Positions 34,508 through 44,273 of a DNA stretch of 64,000 nt are shown here, piece by piece. The first letter of the stretch is position 1. The number at the start of each line of letters is the position of its first letter. Made by a program: the position numbers and the translations under genes. Source of the DNA: Ruegeria discodermiae (GTDB lineage: Bacteria > Pseudomonadota > Alphaproteobacteria > Rhodobacterales > Rhodobacteraceae); contig NZ_JAVAMO010000001.1 of NCBI RefSeq assembly GCF_030758345.1, positions 496,001 to 560,000 of the forward strand. The letters are read 5' to 3'. Under the pieces are notes generated by a model. That model ran no database searches. It was given only the letters and a program-made list of their open reading frames with translations, and was not told the origin of the DNA.

Positions 34508-35620
34508 ATGCAAGAAACGGTGTATGTGGACCTGGGCGACAGGTCGTATGACGTTGTGATCGGTCCGGATCTGCTGGCTGAGGCAGGAACCCGGATCGCG
34601 CCGCTGCTGCGGCGGCCCCGTTTGGCCGTGGTTTCAGATGAACAGGTGGCGGCGCTGCATCTTGACGGTCTGCGCGCCGGGCTGGCCACGGCAGGTATCG
34701 AGATGGTTTCTCTGGACCTGCCCGCAGGAGAGGCCACCAAAAGCTGGCCGCATTTCGAACGCACGGTGGAATGGCTGCTGGCCGAGAAGGTCGAGCGCAA
34801 TGATGTTGTTGTGGCCCTGGGTGGCGGCGTGATCGGCGATCTGGTGGGCTTTGCGGCGGCTGTCCTGCGCCGGGGTGTGCGGTTTGTGCAGATCCCGACC
34901 TCGCTGCTGGCGCAGGTGGACAGTTCGGTTGGGGGCAAGACCGGCATCAACGCGCCGCAGGGCAAGAACCTGATCGGCGCCTTCCATCAACCCTCACTGG
35001 TTCTGGCCGATACCTCCGTCCTGCAGACCCTGACGCCGCGCGATTTCATCGCGGGCTATGGCGAGGTGGTGAAATACGGCCTGCTCGGGGATGCCGTGTT
35101 CTTCGACTGGCTTGAGCAGAATGGACCGGCGCTCTCAGCGGGTGATATGGCCGCGCGCGTACGGGCGGTGACACGCTCGGTGCAGATGAAGGCGGACATT
35201 GTCGCGCGGGACGAGACCGAGCAGGGGGATCGCGCGCTGCTCAATCTTGGTCATACCTTCTGTCACGCGCTGGAGGCGGCGACCGGCTACTCCGACCGGT
35301 TGTTGCATGGCGAGGGCGTTGCCATCGGCTGCGCGCTGGCCTTTGAGCTGTCCTCTAGGCTGGGGCTCTGTTCGCAGGAGGACCCGAGCCGGGTGCGCGC
35401 GCATCTTAAAGCGATGGGGATGAAGACCGATCTGGCCGACATTCCTGGCGACCTGCCGGGGGCCGAAGCGCTGCTGGACTTGATGGGGCAGGACAAAAAG
35501 GTGATCGACGGGCAGTTGCGGTTCATCCTGGCGCGCGGGATCGGGCAGGCCTTTGTCACCTCGGAAGTGCCTGCCGATGCGGTGCGATCCGTGCTTGAGG
35601 ATGCGCTCGCAACCTGTTGA
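34508..35620 (+). CDS. aroB: 3-dehydroquinate synthase
   Basis: 370 residues. The NAD-binding GGGVIGDLVGFAAA and the substrate loop QVDSSVGGKTGIN are both present, as is the metal-ligand His in LLNLGHTFCHALE. Converts DAHP to 3-dehydroquinate, the second step of the shikimate pathway. Begins directly after the aroK stop. It converges on the site-2 protease gene with a 3-bp gap. Confidence 0.96.
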   Translation: MQETVYVDLGDRSYDVVIGPDLLAEAGTRIAPLLRRPRLAVVSDEQVAALHLDGLRAGLATAGIEMVSLDLPAGEATKSWPHFERTVEWLLAEKVERNDVVVALGGGVIGDLVGFAAAVLRRGVRFVQIPTSLLAQVDSSVGGKTGINAPQGKNLIGAFHQPSLVLADTSVLQTLTPRDFIAGYGEVVKYGLLGDAVFFDWLEQNGPALSAGDMAARVRAVTRSVQMKADIVARDETEQGDRALLNLGHTFCHALEAATGYSDRLLHGEGVAIGCALAFELSSRLGLCSQEDPSRVRAHLKAMGMKTDLADIPGDLPGAEALLDLMGQDKKVIDGQLRFILARGIGQAFVTSEVPADAVRSVLEDALATC

Positions 35621-35623
35621 AAA

Positions 35624-36697
35624 TCAACGACGGCCCTGGATCACCATAAGCTCGCCGATATTCTCGGGCGTTATGTATCCCAGCATGATCCCGTTGGCGG
35701 CACAGACGGCAACGGCCGGGGCGCCGTTATGCAGGGCCTCCAGCACTCTTTCCAGCCCATCGGTCAGCGCAACGCGCGGGATATCCGCGTCCATCACCGA
35801 GATCGCCGGGGTGGTGCGGGGCTCTTCCCCCGCCAGCGCGGCAAAGAGGCGCGCGCGCGTCACAAAGCCCAGCAGCGCGCCGGATGTGTCAACCACGGGA
35901 AACTCGTGCTGCGTGCTGCGGATCACCGCCTGGGCCGCTGAATTCAGCGTGTCGGCAGGCGTCAACGTCTCGAAGCTGGTGATCATCGCATCACGCGCCA
36001 CAAGGCTGCGCGAGACGGCCCGCATGGCGACATCCTGACTTTCCGCGCCAGCGGCAAAAAACACGAACACCGCGATCAGCACCAGCACGGGATTGCCGGA
36101 ACTGAGCCCGTAGAAACCCAGACCCAGCGCCAGAACTCGCCCGGCTGTGGCCGCGACCCGTGTGGCCATGACCCGATCCAGCCACAGACAAAGCAGCGCG
36201 CGGAACACCCGCCCGCCATCCATCGGAAAGGCGGGGATCAGGTTGAAGACAGCAAGAAACAGGTTCACCAGCGCCAGGCGGCCCCAGAAATCGGCATTGG
36301 GATTTTCGACGCTGCTGAGCGTGTCTGTGCCAATCCGCGCGCCCAGCAGAAACAGCACCGCGCAGATCACGATATTCACCGCTGGTCCTGCCAGGGCTAC
36401 GGCAATCTCTTGGCCGGGTTTTTGGGGCATCCGTTCCAGCCGGGCCAACCCGCCGATTGGCAACAGCGTGATGTCAGGGGTGCGAATTCCATAGCGCTGC
36501 GCCATCAGCGCGTGGCCGTATTCATGGGCGACGACGCAGGTAAAGAGCGCCAGAACAAAGAGAATATTCCACAAGGCGCCCACGGCGCCGCCGCTGCCAT
36601 AGGCCGAGAAGCCAACCCAGGCGATCAGCAGGAAAAACGTGACATGGACCCTCAGCTCCGACCCCAGAAGGCGGCCTATCGGGAAGGACCATGTCAC
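35624..36697 (-). CDS. Site-2 (M50) protease with C-terminal CBS pair
   Basis: 357 residues with about six membrane helices. The zinc motif HEYGH is in a helix at about 59-63, and NLIPAFPMDGGR provides the third ligand Asp. Two CBS domains follow (about 235-350). M50 proteases cut transmembrane substrates; the CBS pair probably senses an adenine nucleotide. Substrate unknown. It ends 3 bp from aroB (convergent) and starts 12 bp after the ssb stop, same strand. Confidence 0.9.
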   Translation of the reverse strand: MTWSFPIGRLLGSELRVHVTFFLLIAWVGFSAYGSGGAVGALWNILFVLALFTCVVAHEYGHALMAQRYGIRTPDITLLPIGGLARLERMPQKPGQEIAVALAGPAVNIVICAVLFLLGARIGTDTLSSVENPNADFWGRLALVNLFLAVFNLIPAFPMDGGRVFRALLCLWLDRVMATRVAATAGRVLALGLGFYGLSSGNPVLVLIAVFVFFAAGAESQDVAMRAVSRSLVARDAMITSFETLTPADTLNSAAQAVIRSTQHEFPVVDTSGALLGFVTRARLFAALAGEEPRTTPAISVMDADIPRVALTDGLERVLEALHNGAPAVAVCAANGIMLGYITPENIGELMVIQGRR

Positions 36698-36709
36698 CGG
36701 TTCATGTCC

Positions 36710-37216
36710 TTAGAACGGAATCTCGTCATCATCGATTCCGCCCGAGGCCGGGGCCGGGGCGCTGCCGCCGCCGCGTGACCCGCCATAGCTGTCGCTCTGC
36801 GGCCCGCTGTCATAGCCACCGCCCTGACCACCGCCATAGCCGCCACCACCGCCGCCGCCTTCGCCGCGGCCATCCAGCATGGTCAGGGTCGAGCCAAAGC
36901 CCTGCAGCACAACTTCGGTTGAATACCGGTCCTGACCGGATTGATCCTGCCATTTGCGGGTCTGCAACTGGCCCTCAACATAGACCTTCGAGCCTTTGCG
37001 CAGATATTGCTCGGCAACGCGGACCAGACCTTCGTTGAAGATCGCAACCGAGTGCCACTCGGTCCGTTCGCGGCGTTCACCGGTGTTGCGGTCTTTCCAG
37101 GTCTCGGAGGTTGCAATGCGTAGGTTGCAGACCTTGCCGCCGTTCTGGAACGAACGCACCTCGGGGTCGCGGCCCAGATTTCCGATAAGAATGACTTTGT
37201 TGACCGAGCCTGCCAT
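36710..37216 (-). CDS. ssb: Single-stranded DNA-binding protein
   Basis: 168 residues from ATG 37216, chosen for the GGGGAA site 5 nt upstream; an ATG at 37228 is in frame. OB-fold N-terminal domain (about 1-110, [17 protein letters not shown]), a glycine-rich linker and the acidic tail DDDEIPF that binds partner proteins. Essential in replication and repair; chi (holC at 7064) normally docks on this tail. Confidence 0.96.
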   Translation of the reverse strand: MAGSVNKVILIGNLGRDPEVRSFQNGGKVCNLRIATSETWKDRNTGERRERTEWHSVAIFNEGLVRVAEQYLRKGSKVYVEGQLQTRKWQDQSGQDRYSTEVVLQGFGSTLTMLDGRGEGGGGGGGYGGGQGGGYDSGPQSDSYGGSRGGGSAPAPASGGIDDDEIPF

Positions 37217-37415
37217 GGCTTTCCCCATCTGTTGTTCTGTCTTGATGTCGCGAATCTGCGCGATCCGTCCCGGAGACCCTATACGGCCCTGAACTTGGTT
37301 AAAACTAGGTATAGCAGCACGGAACCACTCGCGCGGGGTACATATCCCGAACTCTTTCATTTCCGGGCAAAATATGTATAGTCCCGCGTCGAGGTGTAGT
37401 AGGCGGGCAGTGAGT

Positions 37416-37994
37416 ATGCGCAGGTTTGTATCGGGGCTTGTTGTTGTTGGGCTTGTGCTATCGGCGGTGCCGGCGGCAGCAGATATGTTCGGAACCAAGA
37501 GCCGCAGGGACCTGTTCAAGAATCAGGCGAAATTTCTCGATACGCGCGGGGCCAGCCAGTATGAAAACTCGGTGCGCCTGCGTCCGCCCTCGGCCCGTGG
37601 CAATTTTGACAAGCGCTATACCGGCAAATACCGCGGCCAATACACCGCCATGGCGCGCGACGCGGCGCGGCGGCACAATATACCCGAAGAGCTTTTCCTG
37701 CGTCTGGTGCAGCAGGAAAGCAACTGGAACCCGCGCGCCAAGTCCCACAAGGGCGCGCTGGGTCTGGCGCAGCTGATGCCCGCGACTGCGCGGTCTCTGG
37801 GTGTGAACCCGCATGATCCTTATGAGAACCTCGATGGTGGCGCGCGCTATCTGTCGATCCAGTTCCGCGAGTTCAAATCCTGGCCTCTGGCCTTGGCCGC
37901 CTATAATGCCGGACCGAAAGCGGTTCAGAAGCATGGCGGTGTACCTCCCTATAAAGAAACCAAGAATTACGTGAAAAAGATCTGGGGCGGGTGA
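37416..37994 (+). CDS. Lytic murein transglycosylase (SLT domain)
   Basis: 192 residues from ATG 37416, giving a signal peptide ending VPAAADM. The SLT fold (about 85-190) shows the catalytic Glu in [10 protein letters not shown], then [13 protein letters not shown] and LAAYNAGP. It cleaves the peptidoglycan glycan strand, forming 1,6-anhydro ends. It is short and soluble or lightly tethered. Divergent from ssb. Confidence 0.9.
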   Translation: MRRFVSGLVVVGLVLSAVPAAADMFGTKSRRDLFKNQAKFLDTRGASQYENSVRLRPPSARGNFDKRYTGKYRGQYTAMARDAARRHNIPEELFLRLVQQESNWNPRAKSHKGALGLAQLMPATARSLGVNPHDPYENLDGGARYLSIQFREFKSWPLALAAYNAGPKAVQKHGGVPPYKETKNYVKKIWGG

Positions 37995-38077
37995 CGCTGG
38001 TTTGCGTTGCATCAATTCCTGATTGATTTTATCTGGTATGACGAAGCCAATGATCCCGCGCTTCGGAGGCCACATAT

Positions 38078-39217
38078 ATGCGTTCCTTTCTGATATCCGC
38101 ACTTTTGTGCCTCGCGGCCGGCGTGGCTCAGGCGGACCCACTTGACAGTCTGGAATCGTTGGGAGAGGCGTTGTTTTTCGACGCCAACCTGTCGGCCAAC
38201 CGCACCATGTCCTGCGCCACCTGTCACGACCCCGAGGCAGGATTTGCCGATGCGCGCGAAACCGATCTGGGCCGGGCAGTGTCTTTGGGGGATGACGGAG
38301 GCTCCCTTGGCGACCGCAACGCGCCCACCGCCTCTTATGCGGCGCTGGTGCCGGGGCTGCACCGCACCGAAGAGGGTGTCTGGGCCGGGGGTCTGTTCTG
38401 GGACGGGCGCGCTACGTCGCTGGAGGATCAGGCAGGCGGACCTCCGTTGAACCCGATCGAGATGGGGATGGCTGACAAGGCCGCCGTCGTTGAACGCCTG
38501 CAGGAGAACCCTAATTACGTCACCGCCATGCAGGACCTGTTTGATAAGGCGGTGTTTGAGGATGCGGATCGGGCCTATGCGGCGATGACCTCGGCCATTG
38601 CCGCGTTTGAGCGTACGGAGGTCTTTGCGCCCTTTGACAGCAAGTATGACCGGTTTCTCAAGGGGGAATACCAGCTTACCCAGGAAGAGGAGTTGGGCCG
38701 TCTTCTGTTCTTCTCGCAGCAATTCAGTAATTGCAACCAGTGCCATCGGCTCAAGCGCAGCGAGATCGACCCCGGCGAGACTTTCACCAACCACGAATAC
38801 CACAATATCGGCGTGCCCATCCATAAGGCGGTGCGCGCCCGCAATGGCGTGCCGCTTGATCTGGCCGATGCCGGGTTGCTCGCCAATCCCGAGATCGATG
38901 ATGTGGCGCAGGAGGGCAAGTTCCGGGTTCCGACGTTGCGCAATGTGGCGGTGACCGGGCCTTACATGCATAATGGTGTCTTCGAAGATCTACGGACCGT
39001 CGTGCTGTTCTACAACAAATACAATACCAAGGCGGCGGCCCGTCAGATCAACCCTGAGACCGGCGCGCCCTGGCGTGACCCCGAGGTGGCGTCAACGCTG
39101 TCCTTCAAGGAACTGACCGACGCCCCCGCGCTGGATGATCAGCGCATCGACGCGCTTGTGGCTTTCATGAAAACGCTGACAGATGCGCGCTATGAACATC
39201 TGGTTGATGCCGATTGA
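38078..39217 (+). CDS. Di-haem cytochrome c peroxidase / MauG family protein
   Basis: 379 residues with a signal peptide ending VAQA. Two c-type haem motifs: CATCH (near residue 46) and CNQCH (near residue 222), the latter in a segment typical of bacterial peroxidases, plus the C-terminal block VPTLRNVAVTGPYMHNG with a conserved Met. It reduces periplasmic hydrogen peroxide with electrons from cytochromes, or performs a MauG-like oxidation; the sequence alone does not decide. Preceded by RBS-like GGAGG. Confidence 0.9.
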   Translation: MRSFLISALLCLAAGVAQADPLDSLESLGEALFFDANLSANRTMSCATCHDPEAGFADARETDLGRAVSLGDDGGSLGDRNAPTASYAALVPGLHRTEEGVWAGGLFWDGRATSLEDQAGGPPLNPIEMGMADKAAVVERLQENPNYVTAMQDLFDKAVFEDADRAYAAMTSAIAAFERTEVFAPFDSKYDRFLKGEYQLTQEEELGRLLFFSQQFSNCNQCHRLKRSEIDPGETFTNHEYHNIGVPIHKAVRARNGVPLDLADAGLLANPEIDDVAQEGKFRVPTLRNVAVTGPYMHNGVFEDLRTVVLFYNKYNTKAAARQINPETGAPWRDPEVASTLSFKELTDAPALDDQRIDALVAFMKTLTDARYEHLVDAD

Positions 39218-39263
39218 GGCAATGTCGGGCGGGTGAATCCGCGGTCTTCGGAGCGGGCGCGGC

Positions 39264-40226
39264 TCAGAGCTGCGCCGCCGAGACAGCGCGGCGGGCGGCG
39301 GGATTGGCGGCGCGCTGTTCGATCCAGTCAAAGACCAATTTCGGGCCCCGTCGCGTGCTGGAGTGATCGCGGGACATGACATAGCCCGCATTGCTGACCA
39401 CTACATCCTCGGTCGCCTGCACCAGCAGGTTCTGCTGTATCAGACCATCGATCAGTCCAAGCCATCCCAGCGCAAAGCCATTCCCGGCAATCGCCGATTG
39501 GGTGACCATGTCGTAATTGTTGAAGCTGATATAGTTCTTGGACCGTTCGCCGGAAATGCCCAGCCCTTCGAACCATCCCTGCCAGGTTTGCCAATGGGCG
39601 GATGGTGGTTTTGACAGGCTCAGCAATTGGTGATCGAGCAGGGCTTGCGAGGATGTGATCGGGCCGTTTTCCGCCAGAAAACCAGGGCTGCACACCGCAG
39701 CAACCCGTTCGCGCAGCAGCGCGACATCCCTTTTCTCGATTGTGTTGAAGGATTGGACATGAATTTTGATATCCCAGTCGTCGGACCCACTCTCGGGTGG
39801 CGCTTGCGAGGCGAGAATCTGGATCTCGATCTCATCCCCCAACTCTTCGCGCAGGTCAGAGAGTTGCGGCAGGAGCCAGAAGGTCGCAAAGGAAAAATCT
39901 GCCGAAATACGCACACGCGGTCTGGATTTGCGTTCCAGCAAAGAGCCCACGGAACGGCCCATCTGGCTCATGGCAGGGCGCACAGTGTCCAGCAGGCGCA
40001 CGCCTTCATTGGTCAAGCTCACGCCACGATGTTCGCGCCGGAACAGGGTGACCCCAAGCTCAGCCTCAAGCCCTTTGATTTTCTGCGATATTGCCGATTG
40101 CGTCACACCCAAGGCCTCTGCCGCGCCGGAGAGGTTCCCAAAGCGTGCGACCAGATCAAAGGCGTGTAGCGCTACAAGCGTGTGACTAAGCTTCCTATTA
40201 ACACTGCTAAGATCATCCATAATCAA
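39264..40226 (-). CDS. LysR-family transcriptional regulator
   Basis: 320 residues. N-terminal winged helix-turn-helix (about 16-75, GNLSGAAEALGVTQSAISQK) and a C-terminal ligand-binding domain (about 100-300) similar to GcvA/AmpR type regulators. Divergent from the BCCT transporter across 111 bp, the classic layout for a LysR regulator and its target, so it may control uptake of the transporter substrate. Effector unknown. Confidence 0.9.
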   Translation of the reverse strand: MIMDDLSSVNRKLSHTLVALHAFDLVARFGNLSGAAEALGVTQSAISQKIKGLEAELGVTLFRREHRGVSLTNEGVRLLDTVRPAMSQMGRSVGSLLERKSRPRVRISADFSFATFWLLPQLSDLREELGDEIEIQILASQAPPESGSDDWDIKIHVQSFNTIEKRDVALLRERVAAVCSPGFLAENGPITSSQALLDHQLLSLSKPPSAHWQTWQGWFEGLGISGERSKNYISFNNYDMVTQSAIAGNGFALGWLGLIDGLIQQNLLVQATEDVVVSNAGYVMSRDHSSTRRGPKLVFDWIEQRAANPAARRAVSAAQL

Positions 40227-40337
40227 TTCACTACTGCAAAACCGCCCCGGGTTCTAAATAAAATTCCCCAATGCGAACGATTAGCTTAGACTCGGGCTAT
40301 CGAACAATAAAAACCGCGAACAGAACAGGGAAGTTAC

Positions 40338-41993
40338 ATGTCAATCAAACCACCCTTAACAGACCTACCCATCGGCGTTGCCGATGAAGGTTTTTACCGG
40401 GGTTTCAGCCATATCGTCACCATATCGTCAAAGCTGGCGATTGGCGGGCTTGTGGTCTGGGCCATCGCGTTTCCGGAGCAATCGGGCGCCGTCCTGAATT
40501 CGATTAACGCGTTTATCCTTTCATCCTTTGGCGCCTGGTATATCTGGACCGTGGCGCTTTTCGTGTTGTGCTGTCTGGGTTTTGCGATCTGGCCCACAGC
40601 GGGCAGGCTGAAGCTTGGCCTGGACAGTGACGAGCCGGAGTTTTCCAATTTCTCATGGTTTTCCATGATGTTCGGGGCCGGGATTGGTGTGGGGATGCTC
40701 ACCTGGGCCGTGGCCGAGCCGATGTATCACTGGACCAATAACCCGGAGGTCATTCAGGGCGTCACCGAAGGCAGCACCGAAGGCAACGTGAGGATGGCCT
40801 ATAAATGGTCCTTCCTGCACTGGGGTCTTGGGGCCTGGGCCTGTTATGCGATTGCCGGTCTGGCGCTTGGCTTCTTTGCCTATCGCCGGGGTCTGCCACT
40901 GACCATGCGGTCATCGCTGACCCCGCTTTTTGGCGCGCGTCTTTCGGGCTCGCTGGGGCATATCGTGGATATCGTGGCGGTGGTTGCAACCATTCTTGGT
41001 GTTGCGCAGACGCTGGGATTTGGTGTCGAACAGTTTGTTGCGGGTCTGACCCGGATCGGGATTGGCGGCTTGACCAACGCCGAAGGCACGGCCAACACCG
41101 CCGGGGTGCTGATCGCCATCATTGTGATCATGGCTGCCTCGACCGCGTCGGCCTTGTCAGGTGTCGGCAAAGGCATCAAGTGGCTGTCCAACATCAATAT
41201 GGTGCTCAGCATCGCGTTGCTGGCCTTCTTTCTGGTGTTCGGCTCGACCTTTTTCGGGTTGCAGGCGCTGTTCCTGGGCCTCTGGGATTACATGATCGCG
41301 CTGCCGGACATGATGTTCCGGGTTTGGGGTGGTGACGGTGATCCCGACAGCATCGCCTCCAAGCTCGAAGGCTGGCAGGGCGGCTGGTCGGTGTTCTACT
41401 GGGCCTGGTGGATCGCGTTTGCGCCTTTTGTGGGCCTGTTCCTGGCGCGGATTTCCAAAGGGCGGACCATTCGTGAATTCGTGCTGGGTGCGATGATCGT
41501 GCCGTCGCTGATGTGCTTTGTCTGGTTCACATGGGCCGGTGGCACCGCGATTGATTTGGAGCTGAAAGGCGCCGAAGGCATCATCAAGAGCGCACCGGAT
41601 GGCGACAAGATTTTTGCCATGGTGCAATACATGCTGACGCCGTTCCTTGGCTGGGCCATGTCGGTGATGATTGTTGTGCTGCTGATGACCTATCTGGTCA
41701 CAACGGCGGACAGCGCCGTGCTGATCGTGAACACCATCAACGCCGCTGGCGATGAAGGTCCCAAAGCACGCCCGCATATCATCTTCTGGGGTGTGGCTCT
41801 GGGGGCTGTGGTGACCGCGCTGCTGCTTGTTGGTGGACTCAAGGCGATCCAGACCGCGATGGTGATCGGGGCCTTGCCCTTCTCACTGGTGATGGTGTTG
41901 CAGTGTTTCGCGCTGATCAAGGCGATCTACAATGACGGCAAGCGCGAGAAAGCCGGGATACCAACAACCGTGGCGCAGGAGCCTGCTGAATAG
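40338..41993 (+). CDS. BCCT family transporter (betaine/choline/carnitine type)
   Basis: 551 residues with 12 membrane helices. The family glycine-rich segment FGAGIGVGMLTWAVAEPMYH is at about 113-132, and the signature WSVFYWAWWIAFAPFVG is at about 351-367. These carriers import quaternary amines or DMSP with Na+ or H+. The C-terminal tail is short, so osmotic gating is not obvious. Probably regulated by the divergent LysR. The substrate could be glycine betaine, choline, carnitine or DMSP. Confidence 0.92.
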   Translation: MSIKPPLTDLPIGVADEGFYRGFSHIVTISSKLAIGGLVVWAIAFPEQSGAVLNSINAFILSSFGAWYIWTVALFVLCCLGFAIWPTAGRLKLGLDSDEPEFSNFSWFSMMFGAGIGVGMLTWAVAEPMYHWTNNPEVIQGVTEGSTEGNVRMAYKWSFLHWGLGAWACYAIAGLALGFFAYRRGLPLTMRSSLTPLFGARLSGSLGHIVDIVAVVATILGVAQTLGFGVEQFVAGLTRIGIGGLTNAEGTANTAGVLIAIIVIMAASTASALSGVGKGIKWLSNINMVLSIALLAFFLVFGSTFFGLQALFLGLWDYMIALPDMMFRVWGGDGDPDSIASKLEGWQGGWSVFYWAWWIAFAPFVGLFLARISKGRTIREFVLGAMIVPSLMCFVWFTWAGGTAIDLELKGAEGIIKSAPDGDKIFAMVQYMLTPFLGWAMSVMIVVLLMTYLVTTADSAVLIVNTINAAGDEGPKARPHIIFWGVALGAVVTALLLVGGLKAIQTAMVIGALPFSLVMVLQCFALIKAIYNDGKREKAGIPTTVAQEPAE

Positions 41994-42041
41994 GAAACAA
42001 CGTCAAATTGCCGCGACCAAGTCCTGATGGTGGCGGCAACG

Positions 42042-42071
42042 AAAGGGCTGGGTCGGATGGCCCAGCCCTTT
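42042..42071. terminator. Bidirectional terminator between BCCT and ABC genes
   Basis: Perfect 11-bp stem AAAGGGCTGGG (42042-42052) and CCCAGCCCTTT (42061-42071) with an 8-nt loop. A-rich and T-rich flanks lie at both ends, so it can stop the plus-strand transporter and the minus-strand ABC operon. Confidence 0.8.
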
Positions 42072-42091
42072 CAATTTGTGACGGCCGTGAT

Positions 42092-44179
42092 TTATTCGGC
42101 GGCGATCTTGATGACCGGCCGCATCCGCTCCAGCACATCATCGGAGAGGTGACATTTGATCTGATGCCCGTCGGCCAGCGTCTTAACCGGCGGCACGTCT
42201 TTTTCGCACAGACCGCCAGCCACTTCGGATTTCCAGCGGCAGCGGGTCTGGAACGGGCAGCCCGGCGGCGGGCTCATCGCCGAGGGGATGTCGCCCTCCA
42301 GCACGATATGTTCCTTCTCGATCGAGGTGTCCGCAATCGGCACCGCGCTCAGCAGCGCTTCGGTATAGGGGTGATAGGGCGGGGCGAAGACCTGATCGGT
42401 CGAGCCCAGCTCCACCACATGACCCAGATACATCACCATCACCCGGTCGCTTAGATAGCGCACGATGGACAGGTCATGGCTGATAAACAGCAGCGTGGTC
42501 TTGTGCTCGCGCTGGATCTCCATCAGCAGATCGGTCACCGCCGCCTGCACCGACACGTCCAGCGCCGAGACCGGCTCATCGGCGACCACGATCCGTGCGT
42601 CCCCGGCAAAGGCGCGCGCGATGCCCACACGCTGTTTCTGGCCACCCGACAATTGCCGTGGCATCCGGTCAGCAAAGGCGCGGGGCAGCTTCACCAGGTC
42701 CAGCAGTTCCAGCATCCGCTGCTTGCGTTCGGCCTCGGATTCGCCGATGCCGAAAATCTCCAGCGCGCGGATGATCTGTCGTCCCACGGTCATCGAGGGG
42801 TTGAGCGTGTCGAACGGGTTTTGGAACACCATCTGGACCTCGGACACGGTCTTCGTGTCACGTTCCTCGATCGGCACGCTTTCGATATTGCGGTTATCCA
42901 GCAGAATCTGCCCGTCGGTCGCCGTCTCAAGCCCCATCAAAACCTTAGCGAAGGTGGATTTGCCACAGCCGGATTCGCCCACAATCGCGAGCGTCTCGGA
43001 TTCGCGGGCCTCAAAGCTCAGCGTCTCGTTGGCCTTCACCACCTTGGTCTGACCACCACCAAACAGCGCATTGGCGGCCACCTCATAGTATTTCTTGAGG
43101 TTGTCCATCTTCAGAACAACATTGCCGACCTCGGCCTTTTCCTTTTGCTCGCCGACGGTGATCGGCGCGCTCCAGTCGATCTCGTTGTATTTCAGGCAGC
43201 GCGTGTGGTGCCGGTCATTGCCGGGCACCGACACCATTACGATGTCCTGCGCGTCGCAGCGCCCTTCTTCGAAATAGTCGCAGCGGGGGCCGAAATTGCA
43301 CCCCGGCGGACGTTCATGGGGCAGGGGGAAGTTGCCGGGGATCGCCACCAGCGGGCGCGCGTTCTTATCCGCGCCGGGCAGCGGGATCGAGCGGAACAGC
43401 GCCTGTGTATATGGATGCTGCATGTCGTCAAACACATCCTTGATCGAGCCGCGTTCAACCGCTTCGCCGGAATACATTACGCAGAGCCGGTCGCAGGTCT
43501 CCAGCACCAGACCGAGATTGTGGCTGATGAACAACATCGAGGTGCCGTATTTCTTGCCCAGATCCTTGACCAGTTCGACGACCGCGGCCTCAACCGTCAC
43601 GTCCAGCGCGGTTGTCGGTTCATCCAGAATAAGCAGCGCCGGTTTCGACATCAGCGCCATAGCGATGACGATCCGTTGCTGCTGACCACCTGAAAGCTGG
43701 TGCGGGAAGGAATTCAGCATTCGTTCCGGATCGGGCAGACGCACATCAGTGACCACTTCCAGCGCGCGGGCATAGGCCTCTTCCTGACTGACGCCCTCGT
43801 GGATCATCGGCACTTCCATCAGTTGTTTGCCGATCTTCATCGCAGGGTTCAGCGAGGCCATGGGCTCCTGGTAGATCATCGCGACTTCATTGCCGCGAAT
43901 ATCGCGCAATTCCTCATCGCTCATCTGACCCAGATCGCGGCCCTTGAACTTGATCGTGCCGCCCACGATGCGCCCGTTTTTACCCAGATCCTGCATCACG
44001 CCCAGCGCAACGGTGGATTTGCCGCACCCGGATTCACCGACCAGCCCGACCGCCTCGCCGGGCTGCACCGTGACCGAGAAATCCATCACGGCGGGAATTT
44101 CCCGCAGGCGGGTGAAAAACGAAATTGACAGCTTGTCGATTTCAAGGATCGGCCCGTCATAATCCGCTAGCTTGTTCAT
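42092..44179 (-). CDS. Peptide-type ABC transporter ATPase, fused DppD-DppF
   Basis: 695 residues holding two complete nucleotide-binding domains. Domain 1: Walker A GLVGESGCGKST, signature LSGGQQQR, oligopeptide C-terminal extension with Cys-rich NFGPRCDYF. Domain 2: AIVGESGCGKST, LSGGQKQR and a second extension with CPFQTRC. In most Dpp/Opp systems these are separate proteins. Last gene of the minus-strand importer operon that starts with the binding protein at 48341. Confidence 0.93.
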   Translation of the reverse strand: MNKLADYDGPILEIDKLSISFFTRLREIPAVMDFSVTVQPGEAVGLVGESGCGKSTVALGVMQDLGKNGRIVGGTIKFKGRDLGQMSDEELRDIRGNEVAMIYQEPMASLNPAMKIGKQLMEVPMIHEGVSQEEAYARALEVVTDVRLPDPERMLNSFPHQLSGGQQQRIVIAMALMSKPALLILDEPTTALDVTVEAAVVELVKDLGKKYGTSMLFISHNLGLVLETCDRLCVMYSGEAVERGSIKDVFDDMQHPYTQALFRSIPLPGADKNARPLVAIPGNFPLPHERPPGCNFGPRCDYFEEGRCDAQDIVMVSVPGNDRHHTRCLKYNEIDWSAPITVGEQKEKAEVGNVVLKMDNLKKYYEVAANALFGGGQTKVVKANETLSFEARESETLAIVGESGCGKSTFAKVLMGLETATDGQILLDNRNIESVPIEERDTKTVSEVQMVFQNPFDTLNPSMTVGRQIIRALEIFGIGESEAERKQRMLELLDLVKLPRAFADRMPRQLSGGQKQRVGIARAFAGDARIVVADEPVSALDVSVQAAVTDLLMEIQREHKTTLLFISHDLSIVRYLSDRVMVMYLGHVVELGSTDQVFAPPYHPYTEALLSAVPIADTSIEKEHIVLEGDIPSAMSPPPGCPFQTRCRWKSEVAGGLCEKDVPPVKTLADGHQIKCHLSDDVLERMRPVIKIAAE

Positions 44180-44273
44180 CTTGCTTGCTCCTCACCAGAT
44201 CGCGGGGTTTCCCATCATCCGGCTAAAAATGTCCCGCTGGGTCCGGGGGGGTTGCCCCCCGGCCTCGGTTGCA

